From Bacillota bacterium (GTDB taxonomy: Bacteria; Bacillota; Clostridia; Tissierellales; Sedimentibacteraceae): DNA of 13,983 nt. The DNA is taken from positions 1 to 13,983 of the forward strand of contig JARBUP010000055.1 of assembly GCA_029239575.1 (NCBI GenBank), read 5' to 3'. The notes under the pieces are model-generated. The model ran no database searches and was not told the DNA's origin. It saw only the letters and a list, made by a program, of their open reading frames with translations. This document shows positions 1-8,072 of this stretch, in pieces (positions within the stretch are counted from its first letter, which is position 1; each line of letters begins with the position of its first letter). A program made the position numbers and the translations under genes.

Positions 1-66
1 CCAAATTTTATTTTGTTGAAAACTGTTGAATTACACAAAAAAACAAAGAATAATTTTAAATAACTT

Positions 67-109
67 TTGACATTTAACGATAAATTAATTTAATTTGTAC
101 CTGTATAAT
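67..109 (+). promoter_or_regulatory. candidate promoter region of the exported-protein gene
   Basis: A perfect -35-like TTGACA lies at 67-72 and a perfect -10-like TATAAT at 104-109, but they are 31 bases apart and cannot form one sigma-A promoter. TTGACA could pair with the weaker TAATTT at 91-96 (18-base spacer). TATAAT has only weak -35 candidates. The TATAAT box sits about 30 bases before the start codon. Nothing else is recognised in bases 1-139. Confidence 0.4.
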
Positions 110-139
110 ATTTTTATTATATATATTTGGAGGATACAA

Positions 140-613
140 ATGAAAAGTGGTTTTATATATTTTCTTGCAGCAACAACAATGTTAAGTTTTAATACAATTG
201 GTGATCATAATAATTATGAAGAAATAAATAGTATTGAGTATTTATTAAATGAAAGAGTTGCAGTAATAAATGAATATCTTTTTGATTCAGATGAAAATGG
301 AGAAAAAGATATTAAAACTTTAACTGAAAATCTGTATAAAATAGAATCAGATGACTTATTGCAAAATGATTTAGCTATTATGAAAAGGATTGCTGAAAAT
401 CCTTCTGACTATGAGTTGGTATCCAATGTACAAGTAAACAAAATATATAGCATTGAAAAAGAAGAAAATGAAATAGAAATAAATGCAGATTTAGACTGGG
501 CAATGAGCGGTTATGATGGTGAATTCAACGTAGTTAAGAACTATGACATAAAATGTGCAGAAAAAAATGGAAAAATTTACTTGACAGACTTAGATATAAT
601 AGAATATAAATAA
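140..613 (+). CDS. hypothetical exported protein, 157 aa
   Basis: Function not recognised. The start is ATG 140, placed 6 bases after a GGAGG ribosome binding site (129-133). The longer reading from base 95 has no such site. The N-terminus has one Lys followed by a hydrophobic stretch of about 15-18 residues (FIYFLAATTMLSF), like a signal peptide or membrane anchor. No lipobox Cys is visible. The rest, residues 22-157, is hydrophilic and acidic with mixed helix-like and strand-like segments, and its C-terminal half (NADLDWAMSGYDG, then a short strand-rich tail) looks like a small globular extracytoplasmic domain, perhaps NTF2- or cystatin-like. That fold guess is inference only. It lies 87 bases upstream of the peptidase gene with no clear terminator between them, so the two may be co-transcribed. 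Confidence 0.65.
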   Translation: MKSGFIYFLAATTMLSFNTIGDHNNYEEINSIEYLLNERVAVINEYLFDSDENGEKDIKTLTENLYKIESDDLLQNDLAIMKRIAENPSDYELVSNVQVNKIYSIEKEENEIEINADLDWAMSGYDGEFNVVKNYDIKCAEKNGKIYLTDLDIIEYK

Positions 614-700
614 ACTAAGTACATAAATACATAAGTAAATAATGCATTGCAATAGACAACTTAGGTTATGCTAATGATATACTTAAAAAAGGAGTACAAA

Positions 701-2113
701 ATGGATTTAAATGATAAATTAGTTTATAAAAAAAATTTCATTTGGGAAAAAATAAGTGATGATGATAGGAAAAAAGTATTTGAATTAGGTGATGAATATA
801 AAAAGTTTATTGATTCTTCAAAAACTGAAAGACTTTCAATAAAAGAAATAATTAAAAGAGCAGAAGCATGTGGATTTAAGGATATACGAGATTTAAAGGA
901 AGTAAAAGAAGGAACAAAAGTATATCATGTTAACAGAGAAAAAAGTGCAGTATTAGCTGTTATAGGAAAAGAAAAAATTGAAAATGGTATGAATATAGTT
1001 GGAAGCCACGTAGATTCTCCACGCCTTGATTTAAAACAAAATCCATTATATGAAGAACATGGGGTTTCCCTTTTAAAAACTCATTATTATGGCGGAATTA
1101 GAAAATATCAATGGGTTACTATTCCTCTTGCTATTTATGGAACTGTTATAAAAGCTAATGGAGAAAAAATAGAAATAGCCATAGGGGATGAAGAAAATGA
1201 TCCTGTATTTTGTATAACAGATTTACTTCCTCACCTTGCTAAAGAACAAAGCGACAAAAAATTAGCTGAAGCATTTGAAGGTGAAAATTTAAATGTTATA
1301 ATTGGAAGTTTGCCTGCTGATGGAATGCATGAAGAAAAAAATGATAAGAAATTTAAATTAAATGTATTAAGATTATTGAATGAAAAATATGGTATGATTG
1401 AAGAAGATTTTCAAACTGCTGAATTTGAAATAGTTCCAGCTGGTAAGTCTAGAGATCTTGGAATAGATAGAGGAATGATTTTAGGCTATGGCCATGATGA
1501 TAGAGTTTGCGCATATACATCGTTAAAAGCTATTTTAGAAATGGATAAACCTGAAGTAACATCAGTAGCTTTATTTGCAGATAAAGAAGAAGTAGGTAGC
1601 ATAGGAAATACAGGAATGCATTCTGAATTTTTCAACAACATGACTGCTGAATTAATAATGCTACAAAATGGTAGCAGTTATTCTGACATAAGTTTAAGGA
1701 GGGCATTAGCAAACTCTCGTATGCTTTCTTCCGACGTATCGGCAGGTGTTGATCCGATTTACCCTAATGTTAGTGAAATGCAAAATGCAGCAGTTATGGG
1801 TAAAGGTGTTGCAATGGTTAAATATACTGGTAGTAAGGGAAAATCTGGAGCTAATGATGCCAGTGCTGAATATATTGGTAAATTAAGAAAATTATTTAAT
1901 GAAAATGAAGTTATGTGGCAATCAGCTGAATTAGGTAAAGTAGACCAAGGCGGCGGGGGTACAATTGCATATATTATGGCAAATTTAAACATGGATGTTG
2001 TGGATATTGGGGTTCCTGTTTTAAGTATGCATGCTCCTTTTGAAATAGTATCAAAAACGGATGTATTTATGACATATAAAGCTTATAAGGTTTTTTATGA
2101 TAAATGTAAATAA
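701..2113 (+). CDS. M18 family zinc aminopeptidase, 470 aa
   Basis: Predicted cytoplasmic metallo-aminopeptidase that removes N-terminal residues from peptides. The family M18 metal and catalytic signature is complete: GSHVDSPRLDLK with His103, YGHDDRV with Asp266, DKEEVGS with Glu296/Glu297, SSDVSAGVDP with Asp345, and LSMHAPFE with His444. The length of about 470 residues is normal for the family. I chose ATG 701 because AAAAAAGGAG ends 6 bases before it. A reading that begins at 668 adds 11 residues with no ribosome binding site and a non-conserved sequence. A hairpin terminator follows at 2172-2208. The family assignment is secure, but substrate preference (acidic or broad) cannot be read from the sequence. 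Confidence 0.93.
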   Translation: MDLNDKLVYKKNFIWEKISDDDRKKVFELGDEYKKFIDSSKTERLSIKEIIKRAEACGFKDIRDLKEVKEGTKVYHVNREKSAVLAVIGKEKIENGMNIVGSHVDSPRLDLKQNPLYEEHGVSLLKTHYYGGIRKYQWVTIPLAIYGTVIKANGEKIEIAIGDEENDPVFCITDLLPHLAKEQSDKKLAEAFEGENLNVIIGSLPADGMHEEKNDKKFKLNVLRLLNEKYGMIEEDFQTAEFEIVPAGKSRDLGIDRGMILGYGHDDRVCAYTSLKAILEMDKPEVTSVALFADKEEVGSIGNTGMHSEFFNNMTAELIMLQNGSSYSDISLRRALANSRMLSSDVSAGVDPIYPNVSEMQNAAVMGKGVAMVKYTGSKGKSGANDASAEYIGKLRKLFNENEVMWQSAELGKVDQGGGGTIAYIMANLNMDVVDIGVPVLSMHAPFEIVSKTDVFMTYKAYKVFYDKCK

Positions 2114-2171
2114 AAAAAATTTTAAAAAATAATTAAACAAAAACATAAAAATTTATAAAATTAAAACCTAT

Positions 2172-2208
2172 AAAATACCTAAATTTTGTATAAAATGTAG
2201 GTATTTTT
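2172..2208 (+). terminator. rho-independent terminator after the M18 peptidase
   Basis: A 10-bp stem (2172-2181 with 2198-2207, core ATACCTA/TAGGTAT) is followed by the end of a T run. The 16-base loop contains a further TTTT/AAAA pairing. It lies 58 bases after the peptidase stop and separates that gene from the next operon. Confidence 0.7.
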
Positions 2209-2230
2209 GTTTGTTACTAATAATTTATCC

Positions 2231-2259
2231 TTGTTTGTCTTAAAAGAAAATGTTATAAT
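2231..2259 (+). promoter_or_regulatory. sigma-A promoter of the transhydrogenase operon
   Basis: TTGTTT (2231-2236), a 17-base spacer, and a perfect TATAAT (2254-2259) preceded by TGT, which makes an extended -10. Predicted transcription starts near 2266, about 35 bases before the start codon. It lies just after the upstream terminator, so it is likely the promoter of the three-gene operon that follows. Confidence 0.7.
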
Positions 2260-2263
2260 TAAA

Positions 2264-2277
2264 AACGTTATTACGTT
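2264..2277. promoter_or_regulatory. palindrome AACGT-N4-ACGTT at the predicted transcription start
   Basis: A perfect 5-bp inverted repeat, AACGT and ACGTT with TATT between, overlaps the predicted start site of the operon. The same bases can be read as two direct copies of ACGTTAT. The position suits a repressor operator. It does not match the Rex consensus, and I cannot name a regulator. Confidence 0.35.
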
Positions 2278-2301
2278 ATAAATATTTTGGGAGGGAAACA
2301 A

Positions 2302-2823
2302 ATGTGCAACAATTGTAATTCTGATGAAATGATTAATAATTTTGTTGATGAAGAAATAGATTTATCTCCTTTAAAACCTGTAATTGAAAAGTACGGACAA
2401 GTTAAAGGTAGTTTGATAAATATACTTCAAGCAACGCAGGACATATACGGATACTTGCCGCTTAGGGCTTTGAATTATGTTGCTGATAATACACCTAATA
2501 AAAAATCAACAATATATGGAGTGGCTACTTTTTACACTCAGTTTAGGTTAAAACCTATTGGAAAATTTTTAATACTTCAGTGTCAAGGAACAGCATGTCA
2601 TGTAAACGGATCTAAAGAAGTATCACAAGCAATTTGTGAAGAATTAAAAATTAAGCCAGGTGATACAACTACTGATGGTTTGTTTACAATAGAAGATGTA
2701 AATTGTTTAGGTTGTTGCAGTTTAGCTCCTGTTATGATGATTAACGGTGAAGCGTACGGTAATTTAACACCTTCAGAAGCAGTAAATATTATAAGAAATT
2801 TAGCTAAGGAGGCTGATAAATAA
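2302..2823 (+). CDS. NuoE/HydC-like [2Fe-2S] subunit of an NADH-linked complex, 173 aa
   Basis: Thioredoxin-fold [2Fe-2S] subunit of the NuoE (24 kDa complex I) family, as found in HydC of trimeric bifurcating hydrogenases. The four cluster ligands are visible: Cys94 and Cys99 in LQCQGTACH, and Cys135 and Cys139 in NCLGCCSLAP. The helical N-terminal part has the usual family features (YGYLP, then YGVATFYTQF). The ATG at 2302 follows a GGGAGGG site by 6-7 bases, and a TTG 15 bases upstream lies inside that site and is unlikely to be used. An unusual CNNC motif at residues 2-5 precedes the family domain. The TAA stop overlaps the next ATG by one base, so translation is probably coupled. It should pass electrons within the complex formed with the next two gene products. 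Confidence 0.92.
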   Translation: MCNNCNSDEMINNFVDEEIDLSPLKPVIEKYGQVKGSLINILQATQDIYGYLPLRALNYVADNTPNKKSTIYGVATFYTQFRLKPIGKFLILQCQGTACHVNGSKEVSQAICEELKIKPGDTTTDGLFTIEDVNCLGCCSLAPVMMINGEAYGNLTPSEAVNIIRNLAKEADK

Positions 2824-4577
2824 TGAAAGTATTAGTTGGACTTGGTAGTTGCGGAATTGCAGCAGGCGGAAAAAAAGTTTTAGAATCTATAAACAATTCT
2901 GTTAAGGAAAATGAATTAAATATTGCAGTGGAGCCTACTGGCTGTGTTGGTATGTGTTTTTATGAACCTTTAGTGGACGTTATTGATGGTGACAAAAAAT
3001 ACACATATGGTCATGTTAATGCTAAAATAGCAAAAGAAATTGTTGAAAGTCATTTAAAAAACGGACAACCTTTAAAAGAATATATTATTTATTCAAATGA
3101 AGAACCTGATATATATGTAGTAAATCAATTGAAAATAGCATTAGAAAATTGTGGTCAAATAAACCCTGAAAATATCGATGAGTATACTTCTGTTGGAGGA
3201 TATGAAGCTTTGAAAAAAGTTTTAACATCCATGTCCCAACAAGATGTTATAGAACAAATGAAAATTTCTGGATTAAGAGGAAGAGGCGGCGCAGGATTTC
3301 CTACATGGTTTAAATGGGATGCTGCTTTAAAATCTGGTGGTTCAGAAAAATATGTAGTATGTAATGCAGATGAGGGAGACCCTGGCGCATTTATGGATAG
3401 AAGCGTTTGTGAGGGAGATCCTCATAAATTATTAGAAGGAATGATTATTTGCGGTTATGCCATGGGTTCAAATCATGGAGTAATATATTGCAGAGCTGAA
3501 TATCCTCTTGCAATTCAAAGATTAAATATTGCTATAGAACAAGCAAGAGAAAATAATTTTCTTGGAAATAATATACTTGGAAGTGATTTTAATTTCGATA
3601 TTACTATTAAAATGGGTGCAGGCGCATTTGTATGTGGTGAAGAAACTGCTCTTATAGAATCACTTGAAGGTAAAAGAGGAATGCCAAGATTAAAACCTCC
3701 TTTCCCAGCACAATCAGGATATTGGAGAAAACCTACTAACATTAACAACGTTGAAACTTTTGCAAATGTAGCTTGGATTATTTACCATGGTCCAGAAAAA
3801 TTTGCTGCAATAGGAAAAGGCAACAGTAAAGGAACAAAAGTTTTCGCTTTATCAGGAAAAATTAAAAAAGGTGGTTTAGCTGAAATTCCAATGGGTATGA
3901 CTTTAAGAGAAGTTATTTTTGGTATAGGCGGCGGAATTAAAGGAGATAAAAAATTCAAAGCTGTTCAGTTAGGTGGACCTTCTGGAGGATGCTTACCAGA
4001 AAATATGCTTGATACTCCAGTAACATATGAAGACTTAGGTAAAACTGGTGCTATAGTTGGTTCCGGTGGTATGGTTGTTATGGATGAAACTACATGTATA
4101 GTTGACGTAACTAAATTTTTCCTTGAATTTACTTGTGAAGAATCTTGCGGTAAATGTACTTATTGTAGAGTAGGTACAAAAAGAATGCTTCAAATTTTAA
4201 ATAAAATTACTGAAGGCAATGGTGTAATGGAAGATTTGGACGAGTTAGAAAACTTAGCTTTAAGTGTTAAGGATGCTTCACTTTGCGGTTTAGGTCAAAC
4301 AGCTCCAAATCCAGTATTGACATCACTCAAATATTTTAGAGACGAATATGTTGCTCACATAATGGACAAGAAGTGTCCATCTAAAAAATGTACAGCTTTA
4401 TTAACATATGAAATAAATAAAGAGAAATGTACTGGCTGTACGTTGTGTGCAAGAAAATGTCCTGTACAATGTATTGAAGGAACAGTTAGAAAACCTCATG
4501 AAATTGTACAAGAAAAATGTATTAAGTGCGGCAATTGTTTTACAACATGTAAATTTAATGCAGTTGAAATAAATTAA
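2823..4577 (+). CDS. NuoF/HydB-like FMN- and NADH-binding subunit, 584 aa
   Basis: Flavoprotein subunit that would oxidise or reduce NAD(H) and, in bifurcating relatives, carries the FMN where electrons are split. Domains in order: an N-terminal thioredoxin-like domain (about 1-90) with Cys10, Cys41 and Cys45; the NuoF core with GRGGAGFPTW (153-162), NADEGDPGA (181-189) and GAGAFVCGEETAL (266-278) for FMN and NADH; an N3-type [4Fe-4S] site with Cys442, Cys445, Cys448 and Cys488; and a C-terminal 2x[4Fe-4S] ferredoxin domain with CTGCTLCARKC (536-546) and CIKCGNCFTTC (566-576). The C-terminal ferredoxin domain is typical of HydB-type bifurcating enzymes and absent from respiratory NuoF. The N-terminal domain shows three Cys, one fewer than a usual [2Fe-2S] site. 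An AAGGAGG site lies 9 bases before the ATG, inside the end of the upstream gene. Confidence 0.93.
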   Translation: MKVLVGLGSCGIAAGGKKVLESINNSVKENELNIAVEPTGCVGMCFYEPLVDVIDGDKKYTYGHVNAKIAKEIVESHLKNGQPLKEYIIYSNEEPDIYVVNQLKIALENCGQINPENIDEYTSVGGYEALKKVLTSMSQQDVIEQMKISGLRGRGGAGFPTWFKWDAALKSGGSEKYVVCNADEGDPGAFMDRSVCEGDPHKLLEGMIICGYAMGSNHGVIYCRAEYPLAIQRLNIAIEQARENNFLGNNILGSDFNFDITIKMGAGAFVCGEETALIESLEGKRGMPRLKPPFPAQSGYWRKPTNINNVETFANVAWIIYHGPEKFAAIGKGNSKGTKVFALSGKIKKGGLAEIPMGMTLREVIFGIGGGIKGDKKFKAVQLGGPSGGCLPENMLDTPVTYEDLGKTGAIVGSGGMVVMDETTCIVDVTKFFLEFTCEESCGKCTYCRVGTKRMLQILNKITEGNGVMEDLDELENLALSVKDASLCGLGQTAPNPVLTSLKYFRDEYVAHIMDKKCPSKKCTALLTYEINKEKCTGCTLCARKCPVQCIEGTVRKPHEIVQEKCIKCGNCFTTCKFNAVEIN

Positions 4578-4590
4578 GGAGTGTGGCAAA

Positions 4591-7500
4591 GTGGCATTAG
4601 TTAAGTTTAATTTAAATGGAAAAGAAATCACAGCTGAAGCTGGAAAAAATATATTAGAAGCAGCTTTACAAAATAATATTGAAATACCACATTTATGTGC
4701 TGATGAAAGAATAGAAGCTTACGGCGGATGCGGTCTTTGTATAGTAGAAATTGAAGGCATGCCTAAACTTGCAAGAGCATGTTCAACACCTATAACAAAT
4801 GGAATGATTGTTAATTCAGAAAGCCAAAGAGTTGCAGATGCAAGAAATATGGCTTTACAAATGTTAGTTTCTACTCACAGAGGGGACTGTAAAGCACCTT
4901 GTACTTTAAACTGTCCAGCTCACACTGATGTTCAAGGATATGTTGGATTAGTTGCAAACAAACAATATAAAGAAGCATTAATGTTAATAAAAGAAAAATT
5001 GCCAATGCCTGCAAGTATTGGAAGAGTATGTCCTCATCCATGTGAAGTAGCATGTAGAAGAAAAATGGTAGAAGATTCTATTTCAATAGCATGTGTTAAG
5101 ACATTTGCTGCTGATTTTGATTTGAATTCAGGTGATGTATATATCCCTAAAATAAAAAAATCAACAGGAAAAAAAGTTGCAGTTGTAGGTGCAGGACCAG
5201 CTGGTTTATCAGCAGCATACTTTATGCTAAGAGAAGGTCATGAAGTTGAAATATTTGAAGCTATGAATCAGCCAGGCGGAATGATGCGCTATGGAATTCC
5301 TGAATATAGACTTCCAAAATCTGTTATAGATCAAGAAGTATCTGTTATAGAAAAAATGGGTGCAAAAATAAATTATGGTGTAAAAATTGGAGATGATGTT
5401 TCTCTTGAATTTTTACAAAATAAGTATGATTCTGTTTTCTTAGGAATAGGTGCTTGGAAAAGTTCACCAATGAGATGTGAAGGAGACAACACTCCTGGAG
5501 TTATGGGAGGAATTGATTTCTTAATAAAAGTTGCTGAAAATAAACCTGTTCAGTTAGGTAAAAAAGTTATTGTAGTTGGTGGTGGAAATACTGCTATGGA
5601 CGTTGCAAGAACAAGTATTAGACTTGGAGCTGAAGAAGTTAGAGTTGTTTACAGACGTTCAGAAGATGAAATGCCAGCAGAAAAAATAGAAATAAAAGAA
5701 GCTAAGGAAGAAGGAGTAATTTTCTCATTCCTTTCAGCACCAACATTAGTATTAAGTGATGGACAAAAAGTAACAGGACTTAAATGCGAGAAAAATATTC
5801 TTGGTGAAAAAGATGCATCAGGAAGACAAAAACCTGAACCAACAGGTGAATTTGTAGAGTTTGAAGCAGATACAATAATTGCTGCAATAGGTCAGGAAGT
5901 TGTATGTGGAAATATAAATGTTGCTCAAGGCAAAAAACGTAATATAGAAGTTAACAAAGGAACATTTGAAACAAATTTAAGAGGTGTTTTTGCAGGTGGA
6001 GATGCTGTTACAGGACCTAAAATTGCAATTGATGCAATAGCACAAGGACAACAAGCTGCAATAGTTATGAACAGCTACCTATCAGGCAAAATGATAGCAT
6101 TTAAGGATTTACCTTTAGTATATCAAGATGATATAACTAAGGATGATTTTAAAGATAGAGAAGAAATGGAAAGAATAGAACACAGAACAGTTGATGCCGA
6201 AATAAGAAGAACTAATTTCCAACCAATTCTTCCTACTATGACAGAAGAAGAAGTAATAAAGGAAGCATCAAGATGTTTAGAATGTGGATGCAAAGATTAT
6301 TTCGGATGTCAACTTGTGGATTATATTAAAACTTATGAAATAGACACAACAAAAGATTACGGTATAAAAGAAAAGAAATATAAAGAAACAGATCATCCTT
6401 TTGTAGCACAAAATCAGGATAAATGTATTCAATGTGGATTATGTGTAAGAACTTGTGATGAAATAGTTGGAGCAGCAGCTTTAGGTCTTGTTCACAGAGG
6501 ATTTGAAACAGTAATTGCACCAGAATTTGAAAAGCCTTTAAAAGAAACTGATTGTATTTCATGTGGACAATGTGTTGACGTATGTCCAACAGGGGCATGG
6601 TTAGAAAAAAGACAAAACTTAAAAGAAATACCACTTGATTTAACAAAAACAGTTTCAGTTTGTAGCTACTGTGGTATTACTTGTAAAGTTGTTTACGAAC
6701 ACAAAGGAAATGTAGTTTATAAAGCTTCTAATTTGCCAGGAATCCAAAATACAATATGCGGCAAAGGTAAATTTGGTATTGAGCATATTAATGATGAAAA
6801 CAGAATTTTAAAACCAAAAGCTAAATTTAAAGGTGAGTATGAAAATTTATCATTTGATGTTGCTTTATATGAAACTTCTAAGCGTTTAAGAAGCGTACAA
6901 AACTTATATGGCGATAATCAAATAGCATTTGTGGTATCTCCAAAATTAACAAATGAAGAATTAAGTACAATTAAAGCATTAGCGGATGAATTAAATACTA
7001 ATATAATAGGTTCATTCTTAAATGAAGAAGGCTCAGGCATTGAGTCAAATGTAAGCTTTGCAGAATTAAGTTCATCAGATTTAATCTTATCAGTTGGTGA
7101 AGTTTATGAAAACCATGCTGCTCTAGGGATGTTACTTAAAAAACAAGCTAAAAACATAAAAATGTTATCTGCATGCACTCAACCTACAAGAATGAACGAT
7201 TGGTCAGAAAAACTTCTTGTTGATAATTATGAGCATTTCTTTGCCGGCGTAATTAAAGCTTTGATAGAAAATGGATCAGTTAAAGAAGAAGTATTAAATA
7301 AATTTGAAAACAAAGAAGAGTTAAAAGAAGCAATAAAAGATATTAAAATCACTCAGTGCATGAATAATGCAGCTGAAAAAATAAAAGCAGCTAAAAAACC
7401 TATTATCGTTGCAGATGAAAATGTAGTCCAAAATGAAGCATTGAAATTATTAGTAGACATTTTATTATTAACTGATAATTATAACAAGCCTCAAAGGGGA

Positions 7501-8004
7501 TTAATAGTAGTAAAACCAAAGTGCAACAGTGTGGGAGCTTGGAATTTAGGATTTACAACATCGCGTGAAGAAATTAAAAATCAATTGGTTAATGAAAATG
7601 TTAAAGCTTTAGTTGTTATAGGTGAAGATATAATCAAGGATAATGAAGAGCTTAAAGAAGCAGTTTCAAAACTTAAATTCTTTGCAGCATTTGATGTTTT
7701 AGAAAATGAAACAACAGCTTTAGCAGAATATGTTCTTCCTTTAAACAGTTTAGCAGAAAGTAATGGAACAATGTTCTCTACTGATGGAGCATTAAGAGAA
7801 GTAGTTAAAGTTATTGATCCTTTAACAGGTGTTTCTAATTTACAAATGTTTGAAGAAATAGCTAATTTATTAAATGTAAAATCTTGTGAAAATGAAGTAG
7901 CATTTACTAAAGAAGAAAATTTTAAATTATATATTCCAAAATTAAATAGCATGAATAAAAATTATGTTATTTATGATACAGTGGAAAAAACTTGGGAAAT
8001 TTAA
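4591..8004 (+). CDS. fused ferredoxin / GltD-like FAD-NADPH / NuoG-like subunit, 1137 aa (Stn-type transhydrogenase large subunit)
   Basis: Large catalytic and electron-wire subunit. It starts at GTG 4591, 9 bases after AAGGAG. Domains: [2Fe-2S] ferredoxin with Cys36, Cys47, Cys50 and Cys64; a GltD-type N-terminal cluster region with Cys100/104/108 and Cys147/151/155 (GRVCPHPCEVACRR); an FAD fold with GAGPAG (200-205); a nucleotide fold with GGGNTAMDVA (330-339) and YRRSEDEMPA (354-363), where the double Arg suits NADPH; GGDAVTGP closing the FAD site (469-476); a Cys-rich segment at 562-573; two [4Fe-4S] motifs (612-622, 655-665); a molybdopterin-oxidoreductase-type [4Fe-4S] site with Cys691, 694, 698 and 723; and a degenerate molybdopterin domain to the end. 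Hydrogenase TSCCP-type motifs are absent. With its two partners it most resembles the Sporomusa-type Nfn (Stn) complex, coupling NADH plus reduced ferredoxin to NADP+. The complex assignment is inference; the domain order is seen. Confidence 0.88.
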   Translation: MALVKFNLNGKEITAEAGKNILEAALQNNIEIPHLCADERIEAYGGCGLCIVEIEGMPKLARACSTPITNGMIVNSESQRVADARNMALQMLVSTHRGDCKAPCTLNCPAHTDVQGYVGLVANKQYKEALMLIKEKLPMPASIGRVCPHPCEVACRRKMVEDSISIACVKTFAADFDLNSGDVYIPKIKKSTGKKVAVVGAGPAGLSAAYFMLREGHEVEIFEAMNQPGGMMRYGIPEYRLPKSVIDQEVSVIEKMGAKINYGVKIGDDVSLEFLQNKYDSVFLGIGAWKSSPMRCEGDNTPGVMGGIDFLIKVAENKPVQLGKKVIVVGGGNTAMDVARTSIRLGAEEVRVVYRRSEDEMPAEKIEIKEAKEEGVIFSFLSAPTLVLSDGQKVTGLKCEKNILGEKDASGRQKPEPTGEFVEFEADTIIAAIGQEVVCGNINVAQGKKRNIEVNKGTFETNLRGVFAGGDAVTGPKIAIDAIAQGQQAAIVMNSYLSGKMIAFKDLPLVYQDDITKDDFKDREEMERIEHRTVDAEIRRTNFQPILPTMTEEEVIKEASRCLECGCKDYFGCQLVDYIKTYEIDTTKDYGIKEKKYKETDHPFVAQNQDKCIQCGLCVRTCDEIVGAAALGLVHRGFETVIAPEFEKPLKETDCISCGQCVDVCPTGAWLEKRQNLKEIPLDLTKTVSVCSYCGITCKVVYEHKGNVVYKASNLPGIQNTICGKGKFGIEHINDENRILKPKAKFKGEYENLSFDVALYETSKRLRSVQNLYGDNQIAFVVSPKLTNEELSTIKALADELNTNIIGSFLNEEGSGIESNVSFAELSSSDLILSVGEVYENHAALGMLLKKQAKNIKMLSACTQPTRMNDWSEKLLVDNYEHFFAGVIKALIENGSVKEEVLNKFENKEELKEAIKDIKITQCMNNAAEKIKAAKKPIIVADENVVQNEALKLLVDILLLTDNYNKPQRGLIVVKPKCNSVGAWNLGFTTSREEIKNQLVNENVKALVVIGEDIIKDNEELKEAVSKLKFFAAFDVLENETTALAEYVLPLNSLAESNGTMFSTDGALREVVKVIDPLTGVSNLQMFEEIANLLNVKSCENEVAFTKEENFKLYIPKLNSMNKNYVIYDTVEKTWEI

Positions 8005-8052
8005 TGATTTAATATTTGAATGGTTAAATGATTAAATAGTTGAAAGATTAAT
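8005..8052. repeat. 24-bp imperfect tandem repeat just after the stop codon
   Basis: Two adjacent units, 8005-8028 and 8029-8052, match at 19 of 24 positions (shared pattern TGATTnAATAnTTGAAnGnTTAAn). The repeat begins at the base after the stop codon of the 1137-residue gene. It is AT-rich, and no function is evident. Confidence 0.55.
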
Positions 8053-8072
8053 GAAATTAACAATAATTAACA

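Noticed and set aside
668..700. N-terminal extension of the M18 peptidase
   Set aside because: No ribosome binding site precedes it, and AAGGAG sits within this stretch serving ATG 701.
614..700. CTAAGT/ACTTAG inverted repeat as a terminator after the first gene
   Set aside because: Only 6 bp of pairing across a loop of nearly 40 bases and no T tract.
1759..1992. Antisense open frames inside the peptidase, transhydrogenase and aro genes
   Set aside because: They lie wholly opposite well-conserved coding sequence, lack ribosome binding sites and have low-complexity translations. They are shadows of the real genes.
2287..2301. Upstream TTG start for the NuoE-like gene
   Set aside because: The TTG lies inside the GGGAGGG ribosome binding site. 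ATG 2302 has ideal spacing.
4591..8004. Large subunit as a trimeric [FeFe]-hydrogenase HydA or a formate dehydrogenase
   Set aside because: No H-cluster motif (TSCCP, MPCxxKK or a late CxxGC block) is visible, and the molybdopterin-like part lacks the catalytic Cys/Sec. The GltD-type NADPH module gives a better explanation.
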